From assembly GCF_916618745.1 (NCBI RefSeq), contig NZ_OU745373.1, forward strand, positions 942,001 to 1,006,000: 64,000 nt of DNA. Direction: 5' to 3'. Numbering within the stretch: the stretch's first letter is position 1; each line of letters starts with the position of its first letter. Positions 8,188-17,603 of this stretch are shown here, piece after piece. The notes beneath the pieces were generated by a model that saw only the letters and a list, made by a program, of their open reading frames with translations, did not search any database and was not told the DNA's origin. Position numbers and translations under genes: made by a program. Source of the DNA: Cardiobacterium sp. Marseille-Q4385. GTDB taxonomy: Bacteria; Pseudomonadota; Gammaproteobacteria; Cardiobacteriales; Cardiobacteriaceae.

Positions 8188-9027
8188 TTATTTCCCATTG
8201 CTGACATCATCGAGCAACTGCAGCACCCGCGTCATCGCGGCATCCAGTTCTTCTTTTTTCACGCTCTCCGGGCTGGCGGCAGGTTTGCCTGCGCTGTCCC
8301 AGATATTGAGATCCAGTTTGCCGTTGCTGACAGTTTGCCGCATCAGTGGGCTGCCGTCTGTGCGGTAGTAGAGCAGCACCGAAACATCGGGTTTGCTCAG
8401 GTCGCCCAAGGCGAGGAGGCTGCCGTCCGGGTAGTAGAAGCGGGTGCCGCGCGCCAGTTCACCTGCGGCACTGTACGGATCGTCTTTTTCCGGTGTTGCG
8501 GCGTCGCTTTCCAGGGCAAGGATGCCGTTCTGGTAGTAGCGGTTGCGGCTGGTGGGAATACCGTCTTTAAAGTCTTGTACGGCCTCGATACTACCGTCTT
8601 TGCGATACCAGACGGTTTTGCTGTCATTGATGTCGTTGGCAAAGCTGTGCGGATTCGCGTCTTTTTTCAGGATGACTGGTGCGGCTTGTGGTTTGTCGCC
8701 ATCTTGATAGTAGTCCTGCACGACTAAACGACCATCGGCGGTTTTGCCGAGGGTTTTGCGGTAGTAGCCGCCAGCTGTAGCTTTGTCCACGGGGTTGCTG
8801 TCAGCGTCGAAGTAGTAGGTGTCGCCTGCGGCGGCGGTGTAGTCGAGGTTTATTTTTGCAGCTTCTTCGGCGCGCAGGATGCTATCTGGCAGGCGCGCGG
8901 TGAGACGGGCAGGCGCCGCTGCTTCGGTAACGGTGGGTGCAGACGCTTGTGGGGCGGCGATGGTTGGGGTGTGCGCACCAACGGCAAGGGCAATGGCGGC
9001 GGCGAGGATGGTGCTGAGTTGTGGCAT
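8188..9027 (-). CDS. Secreted protein with MORN/YwqK-like repeats
   Basis: 279 residues from the chosen start. This ATG (complement of 9025-9027) has a GGAG site seven bases upstream and begins a good signal peptide, MPQLSTILAAAIALAVGA; a longer frame upstream lacks both. After a signal peptide ending near AA-P the body holds at least five repeats of the type YYxxDGxLxxxxxYxxG, e.g. WYRKDGSIEAVQDFKDG and FYYPDGSLLALGDL, which resemble the MORN-2/YwqK motif found in periplasmic proteins and in some toxin-immunity proteins. Function unknown. It is monocistronic, divergent from the PA14-like gene pair. Confidence 0.65.
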   Translation of the reverse strand: MPQLSTILAAAIALAVGAHTPTIAAPQASAPTVTEAAAPARLTARLPDSILRAEEAAKINLDYTAAAGDTYYFDADSNPVDKATAGGYYRKTLGKTADGRLVVQDYYQDGDKPQAAPVILKKDANPHSFANDINDSKTVWYRKDGSIEAVQDFKDGIPTSRNRYYQNGILALESDAATPEKDDPYSAAGELARGTRFYYPDGSLLALGDLSKPDVSVLLYYRTDGSPLMRQTVSNGKLDLNIWDSAGKPAASPESVKKEELDAAMTRVLQLLDDVSNGK

Positions 9028-9204
9028 GGATAGGCTCCGGTTATTGGGGGGGCGCATTATATGAGGTTTTTGTGATTTTTTCGGGAAGGAACCGGGTGAT
9101 GCCGGGGATGTTGCGCTTGACACGGACCGTGCCACGGCAGCAGCCCCGCTATACTGGCATCATCACATAACCGCCCAATACCGGACCATCGCCAAGGAAA
9201 CCCC

Positions 9205-10575
9205 ATGCCGCCCAAACCTGCCCCGCGTCTGCTCACACCGGCCGATCCGCCCCGTGACCGCTCACGTTTCACCACCACCCACCTTACCCTGCTTGTGGTG
9301 CCTATCGTGCTGTGGTTGCTTTACAGCTGGCTGCGCCCCGCGCCGACCATCGTCGTTCCGCCGCCGCCCGCTGTGACCGCGCCAACCGCAGAAACAGCGC
9401 CCGCGCCAGCCGTGCGGCAGAAAGCCGCTCCGCCTGCCCCGCCGGCAGCGGATAACGCTGTGGCGCAGCAAGACCCGCTGGTGAACTATCCGCGCGCAGA
9501 TAGTACCTGGGGCGACGTGCTCAATCCGCAAAAGCTCATCCCCGCCGAGGGTTACACCGCCTATTACCTTGACACGGGGCAGTCGCGTTCCCGCCACGTC
9601 GCTGACGATGGCCGGCCGCGCAGCATGTCGCAGACGCTGGATTACGTCATGCCCGCCTACACGCCCGAACCACACCATCTCCGCCATACAGAGCAGACCG
9701 AGCACATCCGCGTGCCCGATGTTGATACGCAGATCCCTTACGGCATTCCGGCCTACCGTTTTGCAGCGTACTGGGTTGGGCGGCTGCATGTCCCGCAGCG
9801 GGCGCGGTATCACCTCAACCTGACGCAACGCAGCGGCATAAGCCGCGTCCTCCTCGACAAACACATCCTGATGACCGGCAAGCCCATGGGCAGCCGCCTC
9901 TCCTTCGAACTGGAGGCGGGCGATCACCTGGTTGAGATCGAATACACCAACGATTGGAGCAGTGCCGATTTTCAGCTCTACCTTGACGCCGAAATTCCCG
10001 AAGTGCGCGTTGCAGACCTGCCCGCTACCCTGGCTGCCCTCGCCCTACCAACGAGTACCGTGGTCTATCTGGTCGATGTCCACGGCAGCGATGCCCCCAA
10101 CGACAGCATCCGCCTATACGCGCCGCTTGATGGCACGCCCTACATCCTCCTCCTCAACAGCCGCCGGGCGGTGCAATGGACGCTGAACGGGCACCTACCC
10201 GCCGTCGTCGTCTATAACCTGGCCAACCGGGGCAGCCGCGTTCATGCCGACGGCCGGGTGCCGCTCCTCACCTGGGGCGAAGGTATCGAAACCGCACCAC
10301 CTGACGAAACCCAAAACCCGCCGCAAAAGCCCGAATGCGAATGCCGGCAAGACGATTTCTATTGCCGCGAACGCAACCTCACCCTCTACGACTACGCCAC
10401 CGCCATCCGGCAACTGACCGGCTACCCGCTGGCGGGCTTCAACCACGATGACAGCGTGCGGGAGCTGGCTATCCCCGCTATCCCCGTGACCGCACAAGAC
10501 CTCGCCCCCGGAGAAAAAATCGTGCGCGAGATCAACGAACAGCGTATCTATTGCTACCGTACCCTATCCCGCTGA
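9205..10575 (+). CDS. Membrane-anchored PA14-like protein A (paralogue of next gene)
   Basis: 456 residues. A short cytoplasmic N-terminus (MPPKPAPRLLTPAD) precedes one TM helix (~28-44, LTLLVVPIVLWLLYSW), then a Pro/Ala-rich linker. A ~150-residue domain then contains YTAYYL, FAAYWVGRLHVP and FELEAGDHLVEIEYT, which read like the sheet strands of a PA14 carbohydrate-binding fold. The C-terminal ~170 residues are extra relative to the next gene and include a CECRQDDFYC cysteine cluster and a stretch YDYATAIRQLTGYPLAGF that could be a secretin/STN-like or TonB-like segment. Function unknown. AGGA site before the ATG. Eleven bases separate it from its paralogue. Confidence 0.6.
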   Translation: MPPKPAPRLLTPADPPRDRSRFTTTHLTLLVVPIVLWLLYSWLRPAPTIVVPPPPAVTAPTAETAPAPAVRQKAAPPAPPAADNAVAQQDPLVNYPRADSTWGDVLNPQKLIPAEGYTAYYLDTGQSRSRHVADDGRPRSMSQTLDYVMPAYTPEPHHLRHTEQTEHIRVPDVDTQIPYGIPAYRFAAYWVGRLHVPQRARYHLNLTQRSGISRVLLDKHILMTGKPMGSRLSFELEAGDHLVEIEYTNDWSSADFQLYLDAEIPEVRVADLPATLAALALPTSTVVYLVDVHGSDAPNDSIRLYAPLDGTPYILLLNSRRAVQWTLNGHLPAVVVYNLANRGSRVHADGRVPLLTWGEGIETAPPDETQNPPQKPECECRQDDFYCRERNLTLYDYATAIRQLTGYPLAGFNHDDSVRELAIPAIPVTAQDLAPGEKIVREINEQRIYCYRTLSR

Positions 10576-10586
10576 CCGGAGTCCCC

Positions 10587-11477
10587 ATGCCGCCAAAGTC
10601 CCCCAAATCCGCCCCGCGCCTCATCACCCCGGCTGCGCCGCATTACCGACCTTCGCGCCTTACCGTTACCTACCTTGCCCTGCTCGCCGTACCCGTCGTG
10701 TTATGGCTGCTCTACGCGCTGTTTCGTCCCGTGCCGGAAAAAGTCGTCCCGCCGCCTGCTGAAATCACCGCTCCCGTACCCACCGCCGATACCACAGCGC
10801 CGCCTGCAAGCGCACCGCCTGCACCGGTGGAAGCCGTGCCCTCCGCAGAAGAACGTGTCGCGGCGGCAGTCGCCGCAGCCAAGCAGCAAGCAGCGCCACC
10901 CGTGGTGCCGCCCTCCGCGTCCGTCGATCCCGCCGCCGTCCTGCATTACAGCGAGTCGGTGACGACGGAACCCGACGGGCAGGTGCAGACAGCTGTTGAT
11001 ATTGACCCGCTGGCGCACTATCCGCTGGCGGAGCACAATTGGGGCGACGACCTGAGCCCAAGCAGACAAATACCGGCAGCGGGTTACACCGCCTATTACC
11101 TCAATCTCAATACAACCAAGCCGCAGCGCAAACAGATCGTTGCCCGCGCACATGTAAGCGAGATCGCCGTGAATTACGGTTGGAGCGATTTCCACAACAT
11201 CCCTTCGCAACAGTTCGCCGCCTACTGGGTTGGCAAACTGCGCGTACCCGCATCCACATCGGGGCTGTATCACATTGAGGGCGAAATCGGTCAGGCGAAC
11301 GTGCGCGTCATGCTCAACCGGCGCATCATCCTTGATGCAAAAGGCAACCTTGACCATCAACCGTTCCGGCTGAATACCGGCGAATACCTGCTGGAAGTCG
11401 AATACAAAAGCCGCTGGCATACCACCGAATTCCGCCTCGACATCGTCCCCGCCCCCATCCTCAGGAATTCCCGCTGA
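10587..11477 (+). CDS. Membrane-anchored PA14-like protein B
   Basis: 296 residues from ATG at 10587, chosen for its GGAG site and for MPPKSPKSAPRLITPA, which matches the start of the upstream gene. One TM helix (~26-44), a long Ala/Pro-rich linker (~45-125), then a domain parallel to protein A: YPLAEHNWGDDL, GYTAYYLNL, FAAYWVGKLRVP, GLYHIEGE, FRLNTGEYLLEVEY. The G-Y-H...VRVMLNRRII...F.L..GEY pattern is what suggests a PA14-like sandwich. Tandem duplication with divergence is inferred. A bitopic inner-membrane protein with a periplasmic domain; function unknown. Confidence 0.6.
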   Translation: MPPKSPKSAPRLITPAAPHYRPSRLTVTYLALLAVPVVLWLLYALFRPVPEKVVPPPAEITAPVPTADTTAPPASAPPAPVEAVPSAEERVAAAVAAAKQQAAPPVVPPSASVDPAAVLHYSESVTTEPDGQVQTAVDIDPLAHYPLAEHNWGDDLSPSRQIPAAGYTAYYLNLNTTKPQRKQIVARAHVSEIAVNYGWSDFHNIPSQQFAAYWVGKLRVPASTSGLYHIEGEIGQANVRVMLNRRIILDAKGNLDHQPFRLNTGEYLLEVEYKSRWHTTEFRLDIVPAPILRNSR

Positions 11478-11670
11478 AGCAAGATCCTTTAATCGGCTAA
11501 TCGCCGCCGATAACGAATGGACTCAACCCATACCGCTGCGCAACCGCTATCCCTGCCCGTTACCAGCGGCAGCACCCAACAAAGTCAGGTATTCCCTCGC
11601 TTGGCGCAGTTTCAGCCTCTGTCGCACAAAGAGTTGGTTACACTGACTTCCCCCAATCACAGGAGAAAAC

Positions 11671-12930
11671 ATGAAGACCCAGCCCCTGACAGCCGTCCTT
11701 ACCCTCTCCCTGCTCACCGCCTGCGGTGGCGGTGGTGGTGGCAACAATCTGCCTGCGGACAAACCCGCACCGGACAACCCGAATACGCCGACGCCGCAAG
11801 TCATCGATACCGTTGATGTCGGCGACATCAAACTGCCGCCGCATGCCGTTGCCCGGCCTCATGTCGAAATCCAGAAAAAAACACAGGAAGCACTCACCCT
11901 CGTCAATCAGGTGCGCGCCGAAAAAGGTCTCGCACCACTGCGTTACAACGAAAGCCTCGCGGCCTACGCCACCCTGCGCGCGCAAGAACTCGCCACCCTG
12001 AATGCGCACAAGCGCCCGAACGGCGAAAATCCGCTCGACGAACGCACCCTGACAGGCGGCGGCAACAAGGCGGCGGTGGGCGAAAGCATCGCCACCGGCA
12101 GCCCGTTTGCCCAGAACACCGTCGAACAATGGCGCAACAGCCCGAATCACTACAAGAGCATGACCGAAGCCGCCTACACCGACACCGGCATCGGTTACTA
12201 CTACCGCAAAGGCAGCCAACACCTTCATCACTGGGCGGAAATCTTCGGCAGCAGCGGTGTGCGCAGCCACTACTTCTACGTTTCCCCGCTTTACGCCGTG
12301 ACCATCCGCGCTGCCGTCGCCAAACTCACCAGCTATGACGCCAATGGCCGCCTCAGCCTGCACGGTATGGAAAACGCTGCCAACGCCAGCAACCATCGCG
12401 GCATATACAGCACCGCACAAAGTCTCGCGCTGGATAACGAACACACCATCATCCTGCGCCCGCATCAGGCAGCTGGCTGGTCATACCAGACCTTCGGCGA
12501 AATCGCCTCAACCCGGGGCGGTATTCCCGAAACCTACCTGAACGTCGGCAAACCCTTCATCCCCACAGAAAGCACCACCCTGCGCGCCAACTACAAAGGC
12601 AACGCTATCGGCGACATCAACCAAAGCAGCCGCGCCATCGCCGAAGTCAGCGCCAGCGTGGATTACAGCCGCAACAGCAAAACCATGACCCTGAGCCTCG
12701 GCAACAGCCAGAGCGGCAATCTTGACGGCAGCAACCTGCGCCGCGACAGCCGTCTGGATTTCAACGACACCCTGCACTGGGATAGCGGCACACAGCGCTT
12801 CCAGAGCAACAGTGGTCATGCCCGCCTCTACGGCCCGAATGGCGAAGAACTCGGCGGCCAGTTCAGCCGCAGTATCAGCGGCGGCGCCAGCTATCGTGGC
12901 GCTTACGGCGCAAAACGTGTCGAACCCTAA
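11671..12930 (+). CDS. Surface lipoprotein: CAP/SCP domain plus TbpB-like C-terminal barrel
   Basis: 419 residues. Signal peptide with lipobox LLTAC (C18) followed by six glycines, as in TbpB-type lipoproteins. Residues ~70-190 are a CAP domain: LVNQVRAEKGLAPLRYN, VGESIA, VEQWRNSPNHYKSM, GIGYYY and HHWAEIFG. Residues ~310-419 look like the C-terminal handle/barrel of TbpB, LbpB and other Slam-exported lipoproteins: SVDYSRNSKTMTLSL, LYGPNGEELGGQFSR and YRGAYGAKR. CAP domains occur in secreted proteins of varied roles; TbpB-like barrels mark surface display. The combination suggests a surface-exposed lipoprotein of unknown ligand. AGGAG precedes the ATG. About 190 bases before the start have no gene. 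Confidence 0.72.
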   Translation: MKTQPLTAVLTLSLLTACGGGGGGNNLPADKPAPDNPNTPTPQVIDTVDVGDIKLPPHAVARPHVEIQKKTQEALTLVNQVRAEKGLAPLRYNESLAAYATLRAQELATLNAHKRPNGENPLDERTLTGGGNKAAVGESIATGSPFAQNTVEQWRNSPNHYKSMTEAAYTDTGIGYYYRKGSQHLHHWAEIFGSSGVRSHYFYVSPLYAVTIRAAVAKLTSYDANGRLSLHGMENAANASNHRGIYSTAQSLALDNEHTIILRPHQAAGWSYQTFGEIASTRGGIPETYLNVGKPFIPTESTTLRANYKGNAIGDINQSSRAIAEVSASVDYSRNSKTMTLSLGNSQSGNLDGSNLRRDSRLDFNDTLHWDSGTQRFQSNSGHARLYGPNGEELGGQFSRSISGGASYRGAYGAKRVEP

Positions 12931-12962
12931 ACGGCACTGCTATCGCCGGTTTTAGAGCGTGT

Positions 12963-13412
12963 TCATAGTCTTCGTAGCAGGACTCCCAAGAAAGCCAAAG
13001 CTACCATTTGCAGACTGGTACTCAACTTACGCTCGCAGTTTTTCCAAAGCCGTCTGTTCTTTTCCAACCAGGAAAAACTGCGCTCGACTACCCATCGCTT
13101 TGGCAATACCGCAAAGCGGTGTAATTCGTTTCGTTTGGCAATCTCTACCTCCGCACCAATCAACTCCTGTACTGACGAAGCAAATGCCTTACCCGTGTAA
13201 CCACCGTCAGCAAGGATTTTTTGTACCGCCCCAAGATTATCCCGCCCACGTTCCAATGCTAGCAGGCAGCCTTTTCTATCCGTAACATCCGCCGTCGTTA
13301 CCGCAAGCGCATGCGGCAAACCCTGCGTGTCAACCGCTATATGCCGCTTGATACCGCTAACCTTCTTGCCCGCATCGTAGCCTTTTTCCATGGCGGTATC
13401 CGTGTTCTTCAC
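12963..13412 (-). CDS. IS5-family transposase, C-terminal part (orfB, DDE domain)
   Basis: The frame opens upstream of the nominal GTG start and reads VVAERRKQG..EATTFLIIDAQSVKNTDT from about 13480, so it is the second frame of a fused transposase rather than an independent gene. It holds LIIDAQS (first Asp), ILADGGYTG (second Asp) and VVERSFSWL..NRRL (Glu), the DDE residues of IS5-family enzymes. Expression needs a +1 or -2 shift from orfA. Confidence 0.85.
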   Translation of the reverse strand: MKNTDTAMEKGYDAGKKVSGIKRHIAVDTQGLPHALAVTTADVTDRKGCLLALERGRDNLGAVQKILADGGYTGKAFASSVQELIGAEVEIAKRNELHRFAVLPKRWVVERSFSWLEKNRRLWKNCERKLSTSLQMVALAFLGVLLRRL

Positions 13413-13446
13413 ACTCTGCGCATCAATAATCAGGAAAGTGGTTGCT

Positions 13447-13755
13447 TCATGATGCCCCTGCTTGCGGCGCTCCGCAACTACCTGATTTTTTTAATGCTTC
13501 CTCAAGGATGCTGATGCCACTCTCGCGTGGCTCAGTCCATCTCTGGAAGTAGGAATGCACGGTGCGCCATTTGGGGAAATCGCCCGGCAAAGCGCGCCAG
13601 GAGCAGCCAGTGCGTTGCAGGTAGAGAATGGCACAAAAGACATCGTACAAGTCCACCTGACGTGGCGCTGTGCGTTTACGGGCACTTTCCAGCAGGGGGA
13701 GGAGAGGCGCAAATTGCTCGCGACTGATATCGCTTGGGTAGGTTTTTCTGTTCAT
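13447..13755 (-). CDS. IS5-family transposase, N-terminal part (orfA)
   Basis: 102 residues starting MNRKTYPSDISREQF, with the family's GCSWRALPGDFPKWRTVHSYF segment. The frame runs through a seven-A run (T7 at 13486-13492 on the plus strand) and leaves the transposase sequence, ending 13 codons later. Removing one A would join it to orfB. This is either the frameshift signal used by many IS427-group elements or an inactivating indel. Confidence 0.85.
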   Translation of the reverse strand: MNRKTYPSDISREQFAPLLPLLESARKRTAPRQVDLYDVFCAILYLQRTGCSWRALPGDFPKWRTVHSYFQRWTEPRESGISILEEALKKSGSCGAPQAGAS

Positions 13756-13870
13756 GCCGATAGTTTACAGCAGAGGCTGAGACAATGAACACGTTCTTAG
13801 ACATGACGCTGAGAAGGCGTTGCATTGCAGATAGTAGTAATCCCCCGCTTGCGGGGGATTTTTTATCGCG

Positions 13871-14258
13871 TGCCAAGCGGAATAAGCACTGGTTTTTTAT
13901 CCCCCCTTCCGCCCTTCGGGCACCTTCCCCCGCAAGCGGGGGAAGGGATTTTTGTACGGAATTCGATATTGGGTAATCACCAAGCGGCGTGTGCTAGCCT
14001 CGCCAAGCGACGGAAATACTGGGCGCACCAAGCGGGATAAATACTGGCCTCGCGCGTAGGGTGAGCTTCAGCCCACCTTGACGTCAGAGCGTTGCGGTGG
14101 GCCAAGGCCCACCCTGCCTTAATCGGCCTTGCGGCAAGCGGGATAAATACCGACCTCGCGCGTAAGGTGAGCTTCAGCCTACCTTGATGTCAGAGCGTTG
14201 CGGTGGGCCAAGGCCCGCTCTACCTTAATCGGCCTTGCACCAAGCGATGTGTGCCGGG
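13871..14258. repeat. Repeat-filled intergenic region between the IS and recC
   Basis: Holds about seven copies of the AAGCGG element and a 106-bp direct repeat (about 14031-14136 and 14137-14242). Each unit contains AAGCGGGATAAATAC, GTGAGCTTCAGCC and the palindrome GGTGGGCC/GGCCCACC (degenerate in the second unit). A hairpin near 13846-13862 (CCCCCGCTTGCGGGGG followed by ATTTTTT) could terminate transcription rightward. No gene seen. Confidence 0.75.
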
Positions 14259-14275
14259 CTTGCCAAGCGGGTTTT

Positions 14276-17200
14276 TCAGGCGCGGTGGTCGAGCCAGGGT
14301 TGTAGCAGCGGGGCGTAGGTTGTAAGGGCGGCGGCAATGTGGTCGGCGAGGATGGCTTCGTTGCCGCGCCACAGGTGGCGCCACAGTTCGCCGCTGTCGG
14401 CTTTGCCCTGGTCGTCGTCTATCCATTTGTGGATGAGGAGCCGGTTTTTGTCCGCGCCGTCTTTTTTGTTGAGGTTGTCGAGGTAGGCCGGCATGAGTTC
14501 GATGGGGGCCAGCCACAGTTGTTGTTGTGCGCTGCGGCGCACGGCCAGCCAGGTGTGCAGTTGTTCTGCGGCGTCTTCTGCCGGCAGGACACGCAGTTGT
14601 TCGTCGCCATCGGCGTAGTGGATGTGGCTGTCGCCGCCGGTGCCAAGCGCGTTCCAGGCGAGGTGTTCGAGCCAGTAGCGGTATTGGTGTTTGGCTTTTT
14701 GGCGGCGGGCGGAGAGGCGCGGCCAGGTGTTGCCACTCGTCGGCAGGCGGGCGGTGAGGAGGGTGTCGCCGAGGTCCAGGGTCTGTTCGGCAAGCGCTGG
14801 CGGGGTGGTGCAGCCGCTCTGGGCGAGCAGGGCGCGGTAGTGTGCCTGGTTTTCGGCGAGGCGTTGCACGAGGAGGATGTTGCCGCTGATGCCTGCGGGC
14901 AGGAGGGGCAGGCGGGCGAGGCAGGCGGCAGGGTCGCGGCCTTCTTCGAGGGCGCGGTTGATGGTGTCGTTAATGTGGTAGTTGTCGAGGGCACTCGCGG
15001 CCAGCGGTTCGCGGGCGGCGGGGGTGTCGTCGTGGTTGTCGTGGCTGATGTTGTGGGCGCGGGCGTAGGCAGCGGCGGGGCGCAGGGTGTCGCGGATGAG
15101 TTGGTCCAGCGGGAGGGTGTCGGGGTCGGTAGGGTCGGCGGCGGAAAGGGTGGCGTGGCGGAGGCTGAGGAAGGGCGGCGCCGGCGGACGGGCGCGCCAG
15201 GGTTTGTCGCACGTTGTGCCAGAGCGGCGCAGGGCGGTTTCGGCGGGTCGGGTTCGAAGGTGGCGGGGTGGGTGATGTGGTAGTGGCGCGGGGCTTCTGC
15301 GCGCTGTTCGTCGAGGTATTGCAGGAGTTCCTGGATGGGGCTGGCGGGCAGGCGCGGTTCGTTGTCGCCGGGTTCGGCGGCGTTGTAGTAGATCCAGTAG
15401 GTTTCTCCGGCGCGGCTGATGCTGTCGAGCAGGGCGGCAAGGTCTTCTTGTTCGCGGTTGCGATCGCCGGGGCGGGGGCGGTCGAGGTCGATGAGGTTGT
15501 AGCGTTCGTCGTTTTGTCGCGCCGGGTAGCGGTCGTGGTCGGCGTTCATGAAGGCGATGAGTTTGTAGGGCAGGTTGCGCAGGCCGGTGAGGCTGCCGAT
15601 GGTGATGACGCCGCTGGGTTCGCGGCTGTTTTGTTGGGCGCTGAGGTGGGTTTCGATGTTGTCGAGGATGAAGGGCAGCGGCAGGTAGAGTTGTTCGTTT
15701 TGCGGGGCGAGGTCGCGGTGCGCGCTGAGTTGTTGTTCGAGGCTGGTGAGGGCGCGGTTCAGGGTTTGCCAGGCGGTGCTGTCGTGGGCGTGCTGGTAGT
15801 CGCGGTGCAGGGTGTCGCGGATGTCGGCAAGCCATGCTTGGGCCGGGGTGTGGGCGGCAAGTTTGCGCCGCAGTTCGCGGCTGCGGTTGGCGTGTTTGGC
15901 GAGGGCTTCGAGGACGGGCAGGTCGGCGAGGCTGAGGCCGGGCAGCGGGATGGTGTCGCGGTTGTCGTCGTCGCTGCTGTCGGGCATGAGGACGCCGGCG
16001 ATGAGGCGGTCGAGGGCGTAGGTGTAGGTGTAGCGGTGGTCGTGGTCGTCGGGGTGCAGGGTTTGTTGCAGGTGTTCGCTGTCGAAGCCGCGTTTGTAGC
16101 CAGCCTGGATGAGGGCGGCGGTGATGCGCTGGATGTGTTCGTGGTCGCTGCCGAGGCTTTGTGCGGTGTCGTCGTTGTGCAGCCAGTCGGTGATGGTGGG
16201 GGCGTCGTAGCGGCCACTCAGGTGGGTGTAGTGGCCGGCGAGGCTATGCCAGAGGCTGGTGGTGCCGGTGTCGGGGGTGCCGACGATGCGCGCGGGCAGG
16301 CGGTAGCCGTCGTAGTCGCCGCTGCTGGGGAAGACGGCGCGCAGTACGCTTTGTTCGGCGATGGGGTCGGGCAGGAGGATGAGGATGTCAGAGAGACGGC
16401 GTGTCGGGTCGGCGTTCAGCCAGGCGATGATGTCGCCGCGCAGGGTTTCGGCCTGGCGCAGGGTGCCGTGGCAGGCGTGGATGCGCAGGCTGTCGTCGTG
16501 GGCGTCGTGCGGGGCGGCGGCGGTGTGGGTTTCGTTTTGGCTGCGGATGTCGGCCTGCACGGCGCTGAGGAGGTTGCTGACGGTGATGGCGGGGGCGTCG
16601 TGCTGGGTGGTGTTGTCGTCGGTGCTGTAGGCGTGCAGGAGGCGGGCGCGGTCGCGCTGTTGTTTGCCGTAGCGTGAGAGCAGGGTGTTGCCGTGGTCGT
16701 AGTGTGCGGCTTCAGCCCGCGCCGGGTCGCGCAGTTTGAGGCGGCGCAGCCAGCGGCTGTCCACGATGTCGCTGTATTCGCCGTCGGCGGCGGTAAGGTG
16801 GTAGAGGCGGACTTCGCTGTATTCGCCGAGGCGGATGAGGGTGCGCAGGGTGGTTTCGGTGAGGTTGGTCGGCGCGTAGAGCGGGATGTAGGGCGGGAGT
16901 TTGTCGCGCGCGGCGGCGTCGTGCGCGAGTTTGTGCCAGAAGGTGCGGATGCGTTCGGCGCGGGCGGCGTAGGTGGCGGCGAGGGTGGCCTGCCAGAGGC
17001 GGTGTTGTTGTTGGTAGTGCTCGCGGTAGTGCCCGGCCAGCCAGGCGGGTTGGCGCTGCAGGCTGTTGCCCTGGAGGAGGTCGTCCAGCGCGGGCGGCGG
17101 GTCGTGCTGCCAGGCGTCCAGCCAGTCGGGACGCTGGTTGAGATAGTGGCTGTACAGGTTGGCGAGCTGGCCGCTGTAGTGCCAGAGGCGGCGTGTCATG

Positions 17201-17595
17201 TCGGCGGTGAGGCGGGTGGCGTCCGGCCAGTGCTGGTGCAGGTGCGGGTGAAGCGGGTGCGCGGGGTCGGCGAGGATGGTATCGCCGTGGCGGTAGAGAT
17301 AGGTGTAGAGGTGCCAGCGGATGGCGGTGTTGTTGAGCGGGGTTTGCTCACCGCGCGGGGTGTAACCGGTGATGTGTTCGACAAGGCGCCAATAGAAGCT
17401 GGTCCAGTAACGCGGGCGGACGCCGCTGGCGATGCCGCGCGCATCCGCCAGTTTTTGCAGGAGGATGTCGCCTTCCGGCAGGGTGCTGATGATGAGGTCG
17501 TATTCGCTGAAAACGCCGCCGGTGTAGTGGTCGTGGTCGGCAAGGTAGGCGGCAAAGAGGGTGTCGTAGTCGGCGCTTTCGATGAGTTTGTACAT
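14276..17595 (-). pseudogene. recC: Exodeoxyribonuclease V subunit RecC, frameshifted
   Basis: Starting MYKLIESADYD at 17595, the first ~795 residues follow RecC (FSEYDLIISTLPEGDILLQKLA, then the helicase-like core with LTGLRNLPYKLIAFMNADHDRYP). Near 15190-15245 the frame is lost; similarity resumes in the -1 frame with PPFLSLRHATLS and LPLDQLIRDTLRP, and runs to a stop at 14276. Total length ~1,106 residues agrees with RecC. One missing base (or sequencing error) explains it. RecC forms RecBCD with RecB and RecD for double-strand break repair; neither is nearby. It begins eight bases after the NMN adenylyltransferase gene. Confidence 0.85.
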
Positions 17596-17603
17596 GGTGG
17601 TGT

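Larger units (their letters stand above)
12955..13796. mobile_element. Complete IS5-family insertion sequence (IS427-like group)
   Basis: 842 bp bounded by imperfect inverted repeats: GAGCGTGTTCATAGTCTTC at the left and GAACGTGTTCATTGTCTC at the right (read inward). Both ends are flanked by TTA (12952-12954 and 13797-13799), a plausible target duplication. It carries a two-frame transposase on the minus strand. It sits 24 bases after the stop of the CAP lipoprotein gene, in DNA rich in repeats. Confidence 0.88.

Noticed and set aside
14419..15210. Basic, Ser/Thr/Pro-rich continuation of the first recC frame
   Set aside because: It is out-of-frame reading of the recC 3' part after the frameshift, not a novel domain.
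15214..16677. Long plus-strand frame opposite recC, and similar frames opposite treC, fhs and recG
   Set aside because: All mirror known genes on the other strand and have no ribosome binding site or recognisable domain.
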